In this document: positions 12,152-24,900 of the stretch, one piece after another | How positions within the stretch are numbered: position 1 is the first letter of the stretch | Layout of the letters: the number at the start of each line of letters is the position of its first letter | Source of the DNA: Apostichopus japonicus | Lineage: Eukaryota; Echinodermata; Holothuroidea; Aspidochirotida; Stichopodidae | Direction: 5' to 3' | Length of the DNA: 64,000 bases | Assembly: GCF_037975245.1 (NCBI RefSeq) | Contig: NC_092573.1 | Location: 2,170,501 to 2,234,500 of the forward strand | The notes under the pieces: model-generated | What the model was told of the DNA's origin: nothing | What the model saw: only the letters and a program-made list of their open reading frames with translations | Databases searched by the model: none | Made by a program: the position numbers and the translations under genes

Positions 12152-13234
12152 GATCCTGTCGTGTCTGTGATCTAGAACTCTAGAAGAAGAGAGAACAAAC
12201 ATAAGTACAGACTGCTATATGACTACTATTAAGGCATTGCAAGTTTAAAAATCTATGAGATACAGGCTTTACGTGTGTATTGTACATCATACAGTAATTG
12301 GGGCAATGATACTATCTGCCTCAATGCATACATGTATACAGTACAGTATATACAGGTACCTCAAACTTGAAAGCCCACCAATCCAGTCTCCTGGTATGTT
12401 CAAACTTGATGTTACAGGTAGGTTAAAATTAGGGTATATACCATACCACAGCTCTAGACCAATGAGGAGAAAAGAGATAATAGACTGCAAAGCATTTATA
12501 TCAATCCATCATAATATACACTTAATCATGAATCCACCAAAAAAATTCATCCTTAGGAAAGGTGTCTAAGGCAATATTGGGAGGTAATGTTTGGATATGA
12601 GACAAGATTGAGTTTGGACGATACAGCATGATATTTTTGTATGATGTGTGAAAATTGGGACGCCAAATCATCGTATATCCTCTCTATACTGTAGAGAGCA
12701 GGGTAGGAAACAGAGAAAGTAAATAAATTTCGACAAACATAAACTGCACTAGGCCTGTGACCAACCAATACAAGTGCTTTACTATATAGTAAACCATAGA
12801 TTCTTATTTTAATCTTTGTTTCTTCAAATGCTAACAAAAAGACGATTAAATATCCCACTGCCCTCCGCCCCCCCCCCCCCTCACCTGCCTCACAACACAC
12901 GTAGAGTTAATACTTCATGAAAGCGCTTCTGAATACAAAGTTTACAGGTCTTGACTGTGCCTAGGCTATAGCCAAACCAAACTTACACTTAAGTTATACT
13001 AGGCTAGGCTTAGTATTAATAATAACAATGTGGGCCTAACCTTCGCGAAGTTAGGACACAAAGTTACCGTGGTAAGATTCTTTTTGAGAAAAATCACCCA
13101 ATTATAGAGCCAATCTGTTATCAACTATTTAGGAATGAAAGGCGTACTCCCAGTCTCCCATCAGTCAAATGTTGACGAAAGTATTTTTTGCTGCAAGTTA
13201 AACTAGCTACAGCTGACATTTGTAGCCAGTATAG
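12152..13234. other. Upstream flank of PPCDC, no gene recognised
   Basis: This probably contains the PPCDC promoter and 5' untranslated sequence. Open frames of about 100 codons exist on both strands (12255-12569, 12553-12900) but look like chance frames in AT-rich DNA, with no family features. A poly-C tract lies near 12867-12880. Confidence 0.4.
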
Positions 13235-15101
13235 TATGGACGGCCATTTTGGCAAAAAATACAACGACGAAACAAATAACGAAGTGATTATTCGCAGGGC
13301 AGCCCGGCGAATAACGTACACAGACACCTTATTCGCAGGGCTGTGACGATTTTGAAAATAGGTTTATTATTAGGTTTTGCTATTGATACCAGTCAGTTTG
13401 GGGCCTTGAAAAAGCCAACCTTTTAGGCCCAAATAGTCTTAGCCACTTCATAAGCTAATTTTTGGAACCCCAGCAGTTCACTTTTAAAAAATTATTATAA
13501 GGGAGCTTATCTTGGGATTCCCCAAAAGCCGACATTGCCTGAAAGCCAATATGGTCAAGGGTGTGACACTCCCCTCCCCCTCCCACACCTTTACATGCAA
13601 ATGAGCAGTCACTCTGCAAAAACAAAGGTGAAAATGAGGGATGACATTTTTTATGTAGGCGGTACTAATGCTAGACTGGTTCAATCTTAAGGCCCTAGGC
13701 TCCCAAAACCAATCCTAACAGCATTAAGATAGGTATCCCAAAGGCCAATAAATTCCTCAAAATATAGGGGCTCCCAATTAAGACTCTCAAAAAGATAGCT
13801 GGTGCCCAAAAGCAAACTCGAATAGCCCCAAAAGTTACTGAGCCCGTTAACCCAGTCTAAGGCTGCCCTGTGAATAAGGTGTATGTGTCTGGCTATTCGC
13901 AGGGCAGCCCTGCAAATAAGATGCTTGTGTCTGGCTATTCGCAGGGCAGCCCTGCAAATAAAGTGTCTGTGTCAGGCTGTTCGCAGGGAAGCCCTGCAAA
14001 TAAGGTGTCTGTGTCCGGCTGTTCGCAGGGCTGCCCTGCGAATAAGGTGTATGTGTCTGGCTATTCGCAGGGCAGCCCTGCAAATAAGATGCTTGTGTCT
14101 GGCTATTCGCAGGGCAGCCCTGCAAATAAAGTGTCTGTATCAGGCTGTTCGCAGGGCAGCCCTGCAAATAAGGTGTCTGTGTCCGGCTGTTCGCAGGGCT
14201 GCCCTGCGAATAAGGTGTATGTGTCTGGCTATTCGCAGGGCTGCCCTGCGAATAAGCCCCACCAACAAATAAAGAAGAAAGAAAATTGAAAAAGGAGAAA
14301 TATGCAAAATGGAACAAAAATATGTAATACCAATGTTAAAATTGTGAAAGGCTGCACTTAAAAAGACAAATAGAAAGACAATCATGGATTCATGTAGCGA
14401 AATATATCAAACACATACAACCGAAGGATAAACAAGGAGCACCGGAAAGACAAAATTGATCCAATTGTCAGAGCAAAAAGATCAATCGCCCAGAAAAAAG
14501 AAGATGAGTTGTAAGCAAAAGCACATTCGCACGAAATCAAAACGAACGCTCACACGCGAAACGAACAAGTGCTCAGAACAAAAAGAACAAGCGTCACCAT
14601 AAAAACGAAGATGTAACATAATCAAAAGGACATTCGAACGAAATCAAAACGAACGTTCACGTGAAATGAACGAATGCCTATGAACTAAAAAGGACAGATG
14701 CCGCTGTTTTGCTTACCTTGACCGTGTTATTTTACGTAATGTAGTTACGACATCTTGTATGCACGACACCTCTGTCCAACTACGCTGCACCGTGCTTCAC
14801 AAGGGTCAATGAACTGTGTGGGCTAATCGTCCTGTTATCATTGTGCCTACCAGGAATATTTAACCGGGGCAAAGGCAGACGAGGCTGTTCGTTTTGATTA
14901 TGTCCCAATTTTCGTATTGATTCTGTCCCAACGTTCATTTTGATTTATGGAGAAAAATTTCAATCGTGGGGTCGACCCTTCATCAGTTCGTGCAGTCATG
15001 TCGTTTATTTACATTCTTATTATCGTTCCTTTTCATCTTTGTTCCTGTCTGTTTGTCTCTTGTTTCATCGTTGTATTTTTTCCCCCAAATGGCCGCCCAT
15101 A
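13235..15101. mobile_element. Non-autonomous DNA-transposon-like element with ~50-bp inverted termini
   Basis: The left end starts TATGGACGGCCATTTT and continues through a match to AAAAAATACAACGACGAAAC. The right end, read on the opposite strand, starts TATGGGCGGCCATTTG and continues with the same AAAAAATACAACGATGAAAC stretch. Flanks are GTATAG on the left (13229-13234) and GTATCG on the right (15102-15107), a 6-bp duplication with one mismatch. The interior has no transposase frame. It carries a 42-bp minisatellite and duplicated CGAAATCAAAACGAACG segments near 14535 and 14655. Termini resemble those of the element at 15816-16239, suggesting one family or superfamily. A 6-7 bp target duplication is known for the Dada superfamily, but assignment is not demonstrated. 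Confidence 0.65.
13862..14258. repeat. Minisatellite with a 42-bp unit, about nine copies
   Basis: Each unit contains TATTCGCAGGGCAGCCCTGC followed by AAATAAG and a variable GTGTCTGTGTC-like segment. Because 42 is divisible by three, several frames are open throughout on both strands; these are repeat artefacts. The core TTCGCAGGGC/GCCCTGCGAA is a near-perfect inverted repeat around one base. A single related copy lies at 13290-13315. A higher-order repeat of four to five units is visible, indicating block duplication. Confidence 0.92.
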
Positions 15102-15107
15102 GTATCG

Positions 15108-15809
15108 TATGGGGTATTACTGGGTATTATGGGGAGCAAGTAAGTTCATAATAACCCATTTTGTCTGTGCAATTTAATGATGTCAGTCGCCGACTATCTT
15201 TACATAGTCACGTACGTTTGGCAGGGGAGGGGTGGGGGAGTGAGAATCTGTCATCCCCAAAAAGTTCAGAATTTCTTTCAAGTGACTTACATACTACACA
15301 ATCTCATAGGGTCGTATACACCGGGCAACATGTTAACTTCTATACTTTACAAATATAGCAGATGTAGTTAATATGGTTATGGAAATAACACCATTTGCAT
15401 TGTACCTCCCCCCCCCCCCCAATCCTTTGACCATTTATTATTCATAAAAATTTATTATCAAAACTAATATTTCTCATATTCTTTCAGTTTTCGGATAGTT
15501 TGGAATCTCCGACTGTATTTGTTAAAATACCTACAAGAGAACTGTCGCTGATAGCACTGTAACTTTTTGGGCTGCTTGGGATACCTTACACAGAATTAAA
15601 TTCTCTCTGACATAAGCGTTTCTTCAAACGAGAGAACAAGAAATTTCTCAAAATTCAACAACTTCCGGGGGCTTCTTCCCTGGACCCCAACAAGGGCTTT
15701 GTAATGAATTCCCTAGAAATTGAATTTCTCTCTGAAATGTATTTTGTATTTTAAAATCGCTACGAGAGAAAAAGCCTGGATACGCTTGAGTTCCGCCTTC
15801 ACCCTCACT
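15108..15809. other. Spacer between two transposon-like elements
   Basis: No gene is recognised. It has a poly-C run at about 15409-15420 and otherwise unremarkable AT-rich sequence. Confidence 0.4.
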
Positions 15810-15815
15810 AGGGCG

Positions 15816-16239
15816 TATGGAAAGCCGTTTTAACATTTAATAAGGAATTTCAGATATCTCGAAATAATTTCAGATATCTCAAATTAAATTACAGATATCT
15901 CAAATGTATTTAAGATATCTAAAAATAATTGCAGATATCTTAAAATCAATTTCAGATATCTCGAAATACCAGAGAATTTCAGATATCTGAAATTGAATTC
16001 GAGATATCCGAAATTGAATTCGAGATATCTGAAACTGAATTCGAGATATCTGAAATTGAATTCGAGATATCTCGAATTCTATTTCAGATATCTGAAATAA
16101 AATTTTAGATATCTCGAATTAAATTTAAGATATCTCGAATTTAATTTTAGATATCTGAAATAGAATTTTAGATATCTAAAATAAGAAACAATTTAAGATA
16201 TCTCAAATTCCCGATTAAATGTTAAAATGGCTTTCCATA
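15816..16239. mobile_element. 424-bp MITE-like element with GATATC array and 6-bp target duplications
   Basis: Terminal inverted repeats of about 36 bp begin TATGGAAAGCCGTTTTAACA on the left and TATGGAAAGCCATTTTAACA on the right (opposite strand), with only a few mismatches. The flanks are identical, AGGGCG at 15810-15815 and 16240-16245, the expected target duplication. The interior is an array of about 17 units of roughly 21 bp, each centred on the palindrome AGATATCT or GAGATATCTC. Adjacent units are inverted relative to each other about the middle, so the whole element can fold back. No coding capacity exists, so it would need a transposase supplied elsewhere. Confidence 0.8.
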
Positions 16240-16245
16240 AGGGCG

Positions 16246-18247
16246 GCCCTGAGATGCATTTCCAGAGAAAGTTTACTAAGTGTAATTCTTCTTTCGGACA
16301 TGTATCTTTGCGCTCCTAAATCGCTACAAAGGCGATCAAGAACTATTATGAAAGTACTGGAGCTTCGGGGAGTGGGCTGCACCTCCGATGTCAGTCAATA
16401 ATAGTGTACAGTTCTAATTATAGAAAAAGTTGCCGCTTTCGTTACTTTTCGAAACGATGCTCAGCTATAGTCAATGCAAGTCGGTTTCGACAAAGATCAA
16501 CATCAGTCTTGAGAAATGTAAAACCCTGGTTATTTGACCATAAATTTTTGTCACGATTTTGAATTTCATATAAGATGAATATTTAGTTATAAATTCACAT
16601 TTTGGTTCACCGGTGAAGCGTGTGATAGGGTGGGGCGGCGGGACGTGTCTCTAGTCCCCTAAACTTCACCGTGATGTAGACTTTTGCAAGTGCGTTTTTA
16701 CACTTCCAAAATATATTCCCATACCCACAAACTGTTTGCTTCCCCTACTCCACCTCACCCGACTTTGGAATTGCTGATGCCGGCATGCCGCCACACTATA
16801 TCCTCAACCGGCAACACTGCGTCCCCGGCAGCAATGCCCTCTTCTCTGTATATCTAGTCTGTATGGAATTAACGTTCATTGCGGCCCGGACGTCATCATC
16901 GACTTGAATTTTACATTTGGTTACCATTAATCTACTATAAAAGTGAATTAATCGGTTAGAGCTCCTGCGCGCATTCTACTGTCTTTATTCTTCTTCTTGT
17001 TGTTTTCTTTACAGGAGTGGGAACGACTCCGATAAGCTTCTGACATCTTCGTGTAAAGCGTTTGTTGGGAATCTGCAGTGCTATTGTTACCAGTTACGCT
17101 TTACTGTTATATTCGTGAGACCGGACTACACCTCAGAAGTCATCAAAAGGATAGCCTTCTCCTTAACCCTCTACATCACATCTATACCCTGTATCAAATG
17201 ATCCTTTGTAATGGTAAAGAAAAATTTACCTCTATGATGATTCCTCTCCATCCCCACCACGTGTCTTCAAACCTACACCTATATACTACTATGGTTCCAA
17301 AAATGGAAAAGTAAAAATTAAGGGTGAGTTGGTCGTTGCCGGAGGGCGTCAGAGACTGATACCCATACAGTCTCAACCCTTTTCTGAGGGTAGGGTGGGT
17401 GTATGAACATGTTCCATTCTGCATTTGGTATTTGCCCCATTGTCACCAGAATATGCTATTGCCCTCCCCTACCACCCCTCCCCTCCCCCCTCTCTCCACC
17501 CGCCTCTCTCTCCACCTCTCTCTCTCTCTCTCTCCTCTCTCTCGAATCAAAGCTTTTTATTTGTGTCCCCTTTTTGCACCGATTCCAAACATTTGTCCTT
17601 TTCACATCGCGAGGGAGACAAAATGAAACAAAGAAGACAAACAAGTCGGAATAATGTTCATAAGTTATTAATGACGTCACAGATTGTCATTAACTGAATA
17701 CAATTTACATACAAACTTGTGCTAAAATCGAAACGTGCCAGACGTTTCGAAGGTGTGAGTGAAGGGGTATGACATTTGCTGTCAATGATAACAAAAACAA
17801 AAAAACAGAGGTAAAAACTATCATTACTTTACAAGTAAACAGGTAATGTAGCCTATTTGTGTGTGTAAGTATGTGTTTGTTTGTTTGTTTTCCTGTCGTG
17901 GCCGATAAAACTTTCATATTTGAGTGAAAAACTGTCATTTCTTTTCTGAGTTTTCTTTTAATTTAAAACCAAACCGAAATTTTTAATCTGTATATATAAT
18001 ATTGCACTTTAACTTCCCCGTCACACACATATATATGTAAGTACCTGTTGCTTTAAAGTTCAAAACATTTGACATTTGATGTAATTTCAATTTAACAGTT
18101 TGCGCTTTCCGGTACGTGGGTTCAGGTTGGGTTATATTTTTGATGCCGTATAGGCATTTTCTAGTTCCGTGGTCATTTCAGTTGGTAGGTCATCAGGATT
18201 TGAGTCATGCATGGTAGATGGTTGGCTGTGGTTGGTTGGCTTGATAT
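16246..18247. other. Intergenic, no gene recognised
   Basis: Contains a pyrimidine-rich tract at 17460-17545 including a (CT)n run, and GTTT-rich sequence near 17873-17890. This stretch is downstream of the minus-strand gene at 18248-20391 and should include its 3' untranslated region; an ATTAAA (minus strand) near 17957-17962 is a possible polyadenylation signal. Confidence 0.35.
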
Positions 18248-20391
18248 TTACTTCCTCTTGTAGATGAAGAAACCGACACCGGCAGCAATACCGACGACAC
18301 CAACCACGCAGAGCACCGCCACCGCAGCACCGCTCGATGAACCATTAGAGACGATCAAGCCAGGTGCGGCAGCATTAGGCTTTGGCGTTGATGAGGCAGC
18401 GGCGTTCCCTTTTTGTCCACCGTTTCCACCGAATGCAACACCTCCCCCTGCTACGAAAGGTGCACCACCTCCTACCGAAGACCCATCTACGTCATTAGTG
18501 TCTGGGGCATCGGTGCCATCTGGAGTATCGCCATCTCCACCGGCCATATCGCCAGTGGCACCGCCTGCTTGGGCACCGCTGTTGCTGTTAGATTCGCCAC
18601 TGCTTGAGCCGGATGATCCAGATGAGCTGGAATGGTGGATGATGCCTGCACCCGGGTTATTGGGGTGATTTTGGCTGGTACCTCCGGCCATGCCTGCAGC
18701 ACCTCCAACAACCTGTGGTGGTAAATCGGGTCTCACCTCTCCGGAGTTCTGAGCATTTCCTCCTGCATGGATGATTTTTTGAGGCATGGCATCCAATGCG
18801 CTTACCAAAGCTGCAAAGAAAAATAAAACATTTTGTGAGACATAGTAATGTTATAGCCACATTTCAACATATATGAAGTTATCTAAATGGTCTGATTGAT
18901 ATTACGAAGGCCGGGTCGGTATATTAATTCAATGAAGCAGCCGTCATGCGTTAGCCTAAGCTGAATGACATTTTGTGTGAGGATGTCTGATGTTACAGGA
19001 AATACGGTCATTAAAATGTGTGAGAGTGTTTTATGAATAACTGTAACAAATCGTATATCAATGTCTATCATGTATCCATTCGGAGAGAGTTAGAAATCCA
19101 ATGAAGTTAGCATTGTAAATGCACAGTCATATTGACCATCTTTGAAATTGAAAAATCTGAAACAACATTTACATTAATTGAGAAGGATTTGAACAATCAT
19201 TATGACTTTTTCTTGGGTGGACTTGGGCTATTGGAGGGACAAGAGGGGTATATACCAAGGTATCAAATATTGTTCAGTTTAACTCTACAATTTGTATACA
19301 ATTTATTACCTCTTTTAGCCTCTATTAACCTCTTTAACTTTGTACACACAACTTTAAGAAGTTGTAAAGTTTGTCCGGTTTGTTGTGTTCTTTTCTCTCT
19401 TTTTAAAGTAAACTGACACTTTCTTTTTCTTATTCGAGAGATAATTTTATAACCATTTCCTGATGAGCACTGCTTTCCCCAAATCTCAAAATTACTCTCT
19501 GTGGGAGAGTGTCTATACCCCCTCCCCCTTCCCTTTCTTAGACCCAGATATTGAGTGTGGTAAAGTTAGTCAACAATCGTTTCACTTAGAAATAATGTTT
19601 CGCATTAGTAACGAACAGAAGACGAAATGTGAAACTTTGTCAGTAACAAACAATTCTTTCTTAAATATTGAGAGAAATTCCAGCTAGTTCATGTCCTATT
19701 TTCGTTTTATCACTGATTCAGTATTTTAAAAAAATACCCAGCTGCATCCGGGTTTAAAAAAAAATTAAAGTAAGATTTCATTTATTATAAATCAAAGTAA
19801 GACACCAAGTTTTTCCAGATACTTTTACTTATAATGTTATTAAGTGTATTAATATTTATATATTAGTGTTAATAAAGTAATTAATAATTCGATTCATTTT
19901 TTTCGTCCAGACACGTTAATGAATGCAACGATAAAATCCAAACATTTGTCAATTTGTTTTTTCTCTTCATCCTTTGAAATCAGGCTTGACTACAAGTTAA
20001 GACGTAATCAGCACTATAGTAATGGGATTAAACCATTGAATGAAATCGACAATAATGATCCAAATGAAACGTCTGCGCAATACCTATTACTTACATCACT
20101 TAATAATAGATTTGGAATTAGAAGCATAGAAATGGATTCGATTCATGACACCATTTTAGCTTGCAGCGTATGTTAGGTTTAGTTAACTCTTTTAATTAAA
20201 ACAAAAACTAATGAATTTCAATACCAAACTAATGATTGAAATGCTTCAATTTAGAACTAATGAAACGAAATTGAAATATTCAAATAAAAAAACTAGCAAA
20301 TCGGAAAACAAGAAACAATATAATATTCTATTTAAAAAGGAAAACATTGCAACTTACCGAAAAGTACAAGAACAGCGATGAAGGTCTTCAT
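18248..20391 (-). CDS. Two-exon low-complexity type I membrane protein, cluster member 1 (198 aa)
   Basis: Exon 1 is 20358-20391 (34 bp); exon 2 is 18248-18810. The donor GTAAGT and the acceptor TTTCTTTGCAG give a phase-1 intron of 1547 bp. The joined N-terminus is MKTFIAVLVLFALVSALDA, a good signal peptide. The mature region is rich in Gly, Ser, Ala and Asn, with acidic residues around DGDTPDGTDAPDTNDVDGSS and the motif GGVAFGGNG. Residues about 173-194 form one hydrophobic helix followed by the basic tail YKRK, predicting a type I plasma-membrane protein with a short cytoplasmic end. I recognise no catalytic domain. It shares exon plan and topology with three other genes downstream on the same strand. 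Composition is like the P16-related skeletogenic proteins of echinoderms, but orthology is not shown. Strong splice sites that restore a signal peptide make the model solid. Confidence 0.82.
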
Positions 20392-20530
20392 GGTGTCAGT
20401 TGGTGTCTATTTGACAGTTATAGTTGTAAAGATTGAGACAAACTCTTCAGTGTTCTTCGATACTCCTTACAGTAGAGACTTGAGGTGATGACTGCTCGAT
20501 ACCGGCTTGTTCCCGACAATTTAAAGGTTT
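20392..20530 (-). promoter_or_regulatory. Putative core promoter and 5' UTR of cluster member 1
   Basis: On the minus strand a TATA-like TTTAAAT lies at 20519-20525, about 130 bp before the start codon. An initiator-like AGCAGTCATC follows about 30 bp later. Equivalent A/T boxes are found 110-150 bp upstream of the other three cluster start codons. Confidence 0.35.
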
Positions 20531-21902
20531 GTCGCGAATCGAAAAAACCGTCTAAATAAAGATTTAACCGGGGGCCAAAGAAATGTGAAATGAATACAAA
20601 CGAAATATTATTAGTCATCATTTTATCTGTCAATCCCCATCCTTCTTCATTAAATATAATTTCCTCTCATTTCCTACAAGATTAAAAATACTGGCAACAT
20701 TTCCCTTCTTGCAGAAACTAGGGGAATTGAAATGGTCAGGGGATGGAATTGACATTTACAAGCCCCAAAATATAGGAGAAAAGAGAACTGGACGGATGAA
20801 TAGATGTAAGAATATTGATCACCTCTCCATTTTATATTTCTTTATCCTAAATGTAGTCATAAAAAATATATGGATATTTTTTATCGGCGGTAAAAAAAAT
20901 GACGCCAAGGGAAAACTATGTACAGTCGTAATTATGAAAAGTTAAATTAAGACTTATGATTCATTTCTATATTTGAATAGTAATTCGTTATATCGACTTC
21001 CTTCTTAGATCAAGAGCCAATGTATTCTCTAGAGGATTTATTGTAGAAGGAAGTAAGATACATGGCGGCTATACTAAAATAACGACCACATATTCGTTGG
21101 CATGGCATGTGTCGCTGTGTTTATGCACGTTGCTCAAACAAACTTGAGAAATGTTTACGGCTTTGTGTTTCGCATAATGATGTAACAATTCAATTTTAAT
21201 TTATCAAATCATCTCTATTGTTTGAACCATGCCCACATTGTTGAAGTGAAACTTTTTTTTTTGATTGACTTTGGCGAGAGGATCGTTTATTATAATATAT
21301 ATTATATGTATTGTGAAGAACGGGACAAAGATCAATAGGGAATAATGTAATATTCACGTTTGGGCTTAATGGAAGTTGCTCGGTTGGGAATTGAATCGGT
21401 TGGCGCGTCATGTTATAAATACAGTGATTGATTAATATGCGGTTGCAGCTTATTAATTCTCCTACTAAGGCACTATTGCATATGACAGCAAGTAGTTTTG
21501 CAAGTCAACAATATATACTTTCTCAGACAACCTAAGACAACTTGATTCGCTCTCAACCCCAGTCGCCTAAAAAGTAAGATCGTTACCATGTGATCGTGAC
21601 GGCGTTACGTCATGTGCCGTATCACGAGTCCCTTCACCGTCAATATCAGTGTCCACGCCCCCCCCCCCACTCCCGCGCACCCCATAAAAAGTTCTCTAAG
21701 CTACAATGTCGAATAATTGCCACTCATGTTCTAAGTTCAGCAAATTTACAATTTACTCGCTCTCAGAGTATTTCTAGATCAAAACCTCCCTTTGGAGGCA
21801 ATATTAATACCCTTTCAGTATAGCTGCAGGTTATGCGTCATTAATGCATTACATACGGTAGCTATGATAACATAAGGCTTCATACAATATACGTCATATT
21901 GC

Positions 21903-21972
<70 letters not shown>

Positions 21973-24900
21973 CTATAGCATTATACTTCAACCGCCCCCC
22001 GCCCCCCCCCCCCCCGGGACATGGTGCTCTGTACAGCAATTTTCACTTGGTAATAGTTTTCTCATTTTTTTTTCAATGGTAGGTTCTTTTGCATGCAATA
22101 TAGCTCTTGAATAAACTATGGAGGTTAACATTCTGACAACAACGGACAAATTGCAGCCGGCAGTCTGGGAATAAGGAGCTGCAACTGTTTCTCCAGTAAT
22201 GGCCTATATAGTAAGAACAGAATCGTGCAATTGAAAAAAAAATATATTGGAGGAAAGGAATGAAAGGGGAATGAAAAGATGATTTGTATCAAAAGTATCA
22301 TACACATGTTTTTAAACGCAACTCATAGTAAAAAACATTTAAGAGAAAAAGTGAAAACGTATTGAAACATTTTCTTAATTCCCAGCATTCTTGTTGTTTT
22401 TCTGCAGTTTGAGACTACAGTCTTGCACCCCTACAAAATTATTGGCCTCTCCATTATCAAAGGCAACTGTCTTTTGTCAGGAAAGATTACCATCCTCAAA
22501 ACCTGGCACTATAAACAGATAAAGAACAACCGAATATTTTGCATTGTGCAGAAAGACAAAATAAAACAAACAGGAACCTGGTGTCAACGTCTATAGTCTC
22601 TTGTATATATGGTCAAATCATTTCAGAATCTATACGCTAACATTTGATCTGGTTATGTTTATGACACATGCGTGGTCTCGGTGTGTTAGATCTAAGTGAA
22701 CCGAATTCTACAACCCGGGAGGGTGTGTTTAAAGCAAGGCTTTTACCGCAAATCAAGTTGCTGTTTGTAGAAAGGAGTGTTTCAACAACTGGATCTATAC
22801 CAAATTCCTCGTGTCACTTGCAGAACGATGGAATTAACCGTATTCGTCGGTTGAAGGTTTTGTATTTGAGTTGTTATCACTGGTGATGTCACGCGACTTA
22901 AACTGCTATACTATGCCTGCTTTGAACTGCCGATCCCAATATTTGCGACTAGCTAATCGATTGCATGGTTGCAGGTCTTATAACGTATATAGGTAGAAGT
23001 ATTATTCTTTCCCAAAGCATTCAGAATACTTTCTTAAAAATAAAATAATCCTATTCCATTTCCTCAGATCGACGGGCAATTTATTAAATCCCCCAAAAAT
23101 AAAAAGCTAAGACATCTCATTTCCATATATGCATTCATATGACAAGACCTCTATACCTGCGCCATTTTGAATTATTAACGTATTCCAATGTCAGCATGAA
23201 TATATGCGAACTTTTGTACTTTCAATTCAGGTCACAAATTAGATCAAATGTTCTGACGTTATAAGTGAAATCATGGAAGTGGTTGTTTAGTATATTTGTT
23301 GACCTTGTATCGTACGATATAAATGTTTTTTTTTTCTTTTCTGCATTCTTTGGCGTTTATAATGCACAGGTGCCTTACTTAATTATTATCAAGTCCCTAC
23401 TGTGTATGTGAAGTTTTGGGTGAGTCATTGGGTCCACGCCACATGTAGTTAGGACAGGCAACTTCTGTTTCCCTTTCATGTTTATATATGTAACTTTTAA
23501 CCTTGAATTCAACCGTCTGAAATAATTAGCAACGTATAACAAATGCAAAGCCCTTATAATAACTGATGTGGTTCAATGTCAAACAATTCATATGTGTCGA
23601 AACATTTGTTGAAAATGACAAGCTAACTTTGAAGCCTATTTCTGGAGAGGTATGTTGCATCATGGAGCTATAAATAGCTCCATGGTTCCATGTATAAACT
23701 GGCCCTATTGAATGTGCTAATTGCATACAATAAACTATAACAAAACTCATTCAGAGGCCCTTGTTATGATCAAAATTATGTTTATAGCTAAATTTTCAGG
23801 AGGGAGGAGGGGGATTTCTTCCTGGATTCAGCGCTACGTCTATCAGAGTCGCTAAAATTTCGACTTAGGATCTGTTTAGTTACACGAATTCATGACTCAT
23901 GTATTTTCTCACCGAATGTAGCAAGTGCAACTGTTTAACTTTCAATAAGATAATGGACAGTTCCAAATTGTTGAATAATCAATTCTACCCGATACTAATA
24001 TACAAAATTAGGCAATACCAAGCTGCAACTACAAAATAAGAATTCGCCAAAAAAAAAAAAGAAGATTCCTGAGTTCTTGGAACTTTGAAATTTGCTAATT
24101 TTTATTTGAATCAGTTCACATGAAGAAATAAATTGTTACGTAATTTGCATTCGCTATGCAATTAAAAGACACGATTGAAATCTTTGTTTAATAATGATGA
24201 AGTTATTTGATCGTATGTACCACATACCAATAGAGCATAACACCCCTGTTATACACTTCAATTATTTTCTAAGGATGTTTATATCTATTTCCATTTAAAG
24301 GAAAACAAATTTAGTTGTTGGAGTAGCCTATAATGTGAAGTTTTGCAAGTATATTATTTTGTAACCGAATCATGACACTTGATAAAACTGCACTGTGCTT
24401 TGTTCTTGTCTGAATAAATAGCATCATAAAAGTATATCGTTCAAAAAACCATTAGAGTAATTATCTTGTCTCAGTCGTACCGGAAGCTCTATTGATGTAG
24501 CTAATTACAGGGAAGGTGAGACAAATAATTAATATGACACTGAGGAATAAAGGTTCACGGATAAAGTCTGCATCCTGTACATAAGATAATATCATATAAA
24601 TTGAAGTAGGAAGAATGACATCATGCGACATATACTGAAGCCACTTATCCAACTGGTGGCGTTTTGCTTGTACGGCAAGAATGTACCGGCCTGTAATACA
24701 AACACTACGTCTTTGACATAACTAAAGTGATAAAGTTGACATAAATCACTCGAAATGTTGATACCGTGTGCTGCATTGGCGTGCCAAAATCGTCAAAAAT
24801 GTGGCAGTGGACTGCAGTTTCACAGTTGATTCTTAGGAAGCGATAGTAGAAGCAATTACTTTACTAGTGTCGTCTGCTCAGCTGCTGCATTGTTATTCAC

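Noticed and set aside
13847-14317. Long open frames on both strands with SQGSPAN-type repeats
   Set aside because: The 42-bp minisatellite has a period divisible by three, so frames stay open by necessity. They sit in a transposon-like element and no gene context supports them.
18264-18668. 134-codon Pro-rich plus-strand frame
   Set aside because: Complement of the Gly-rich exon of cluster member 1; the minus frame has the signal peptide, splice sites and membrane helix.
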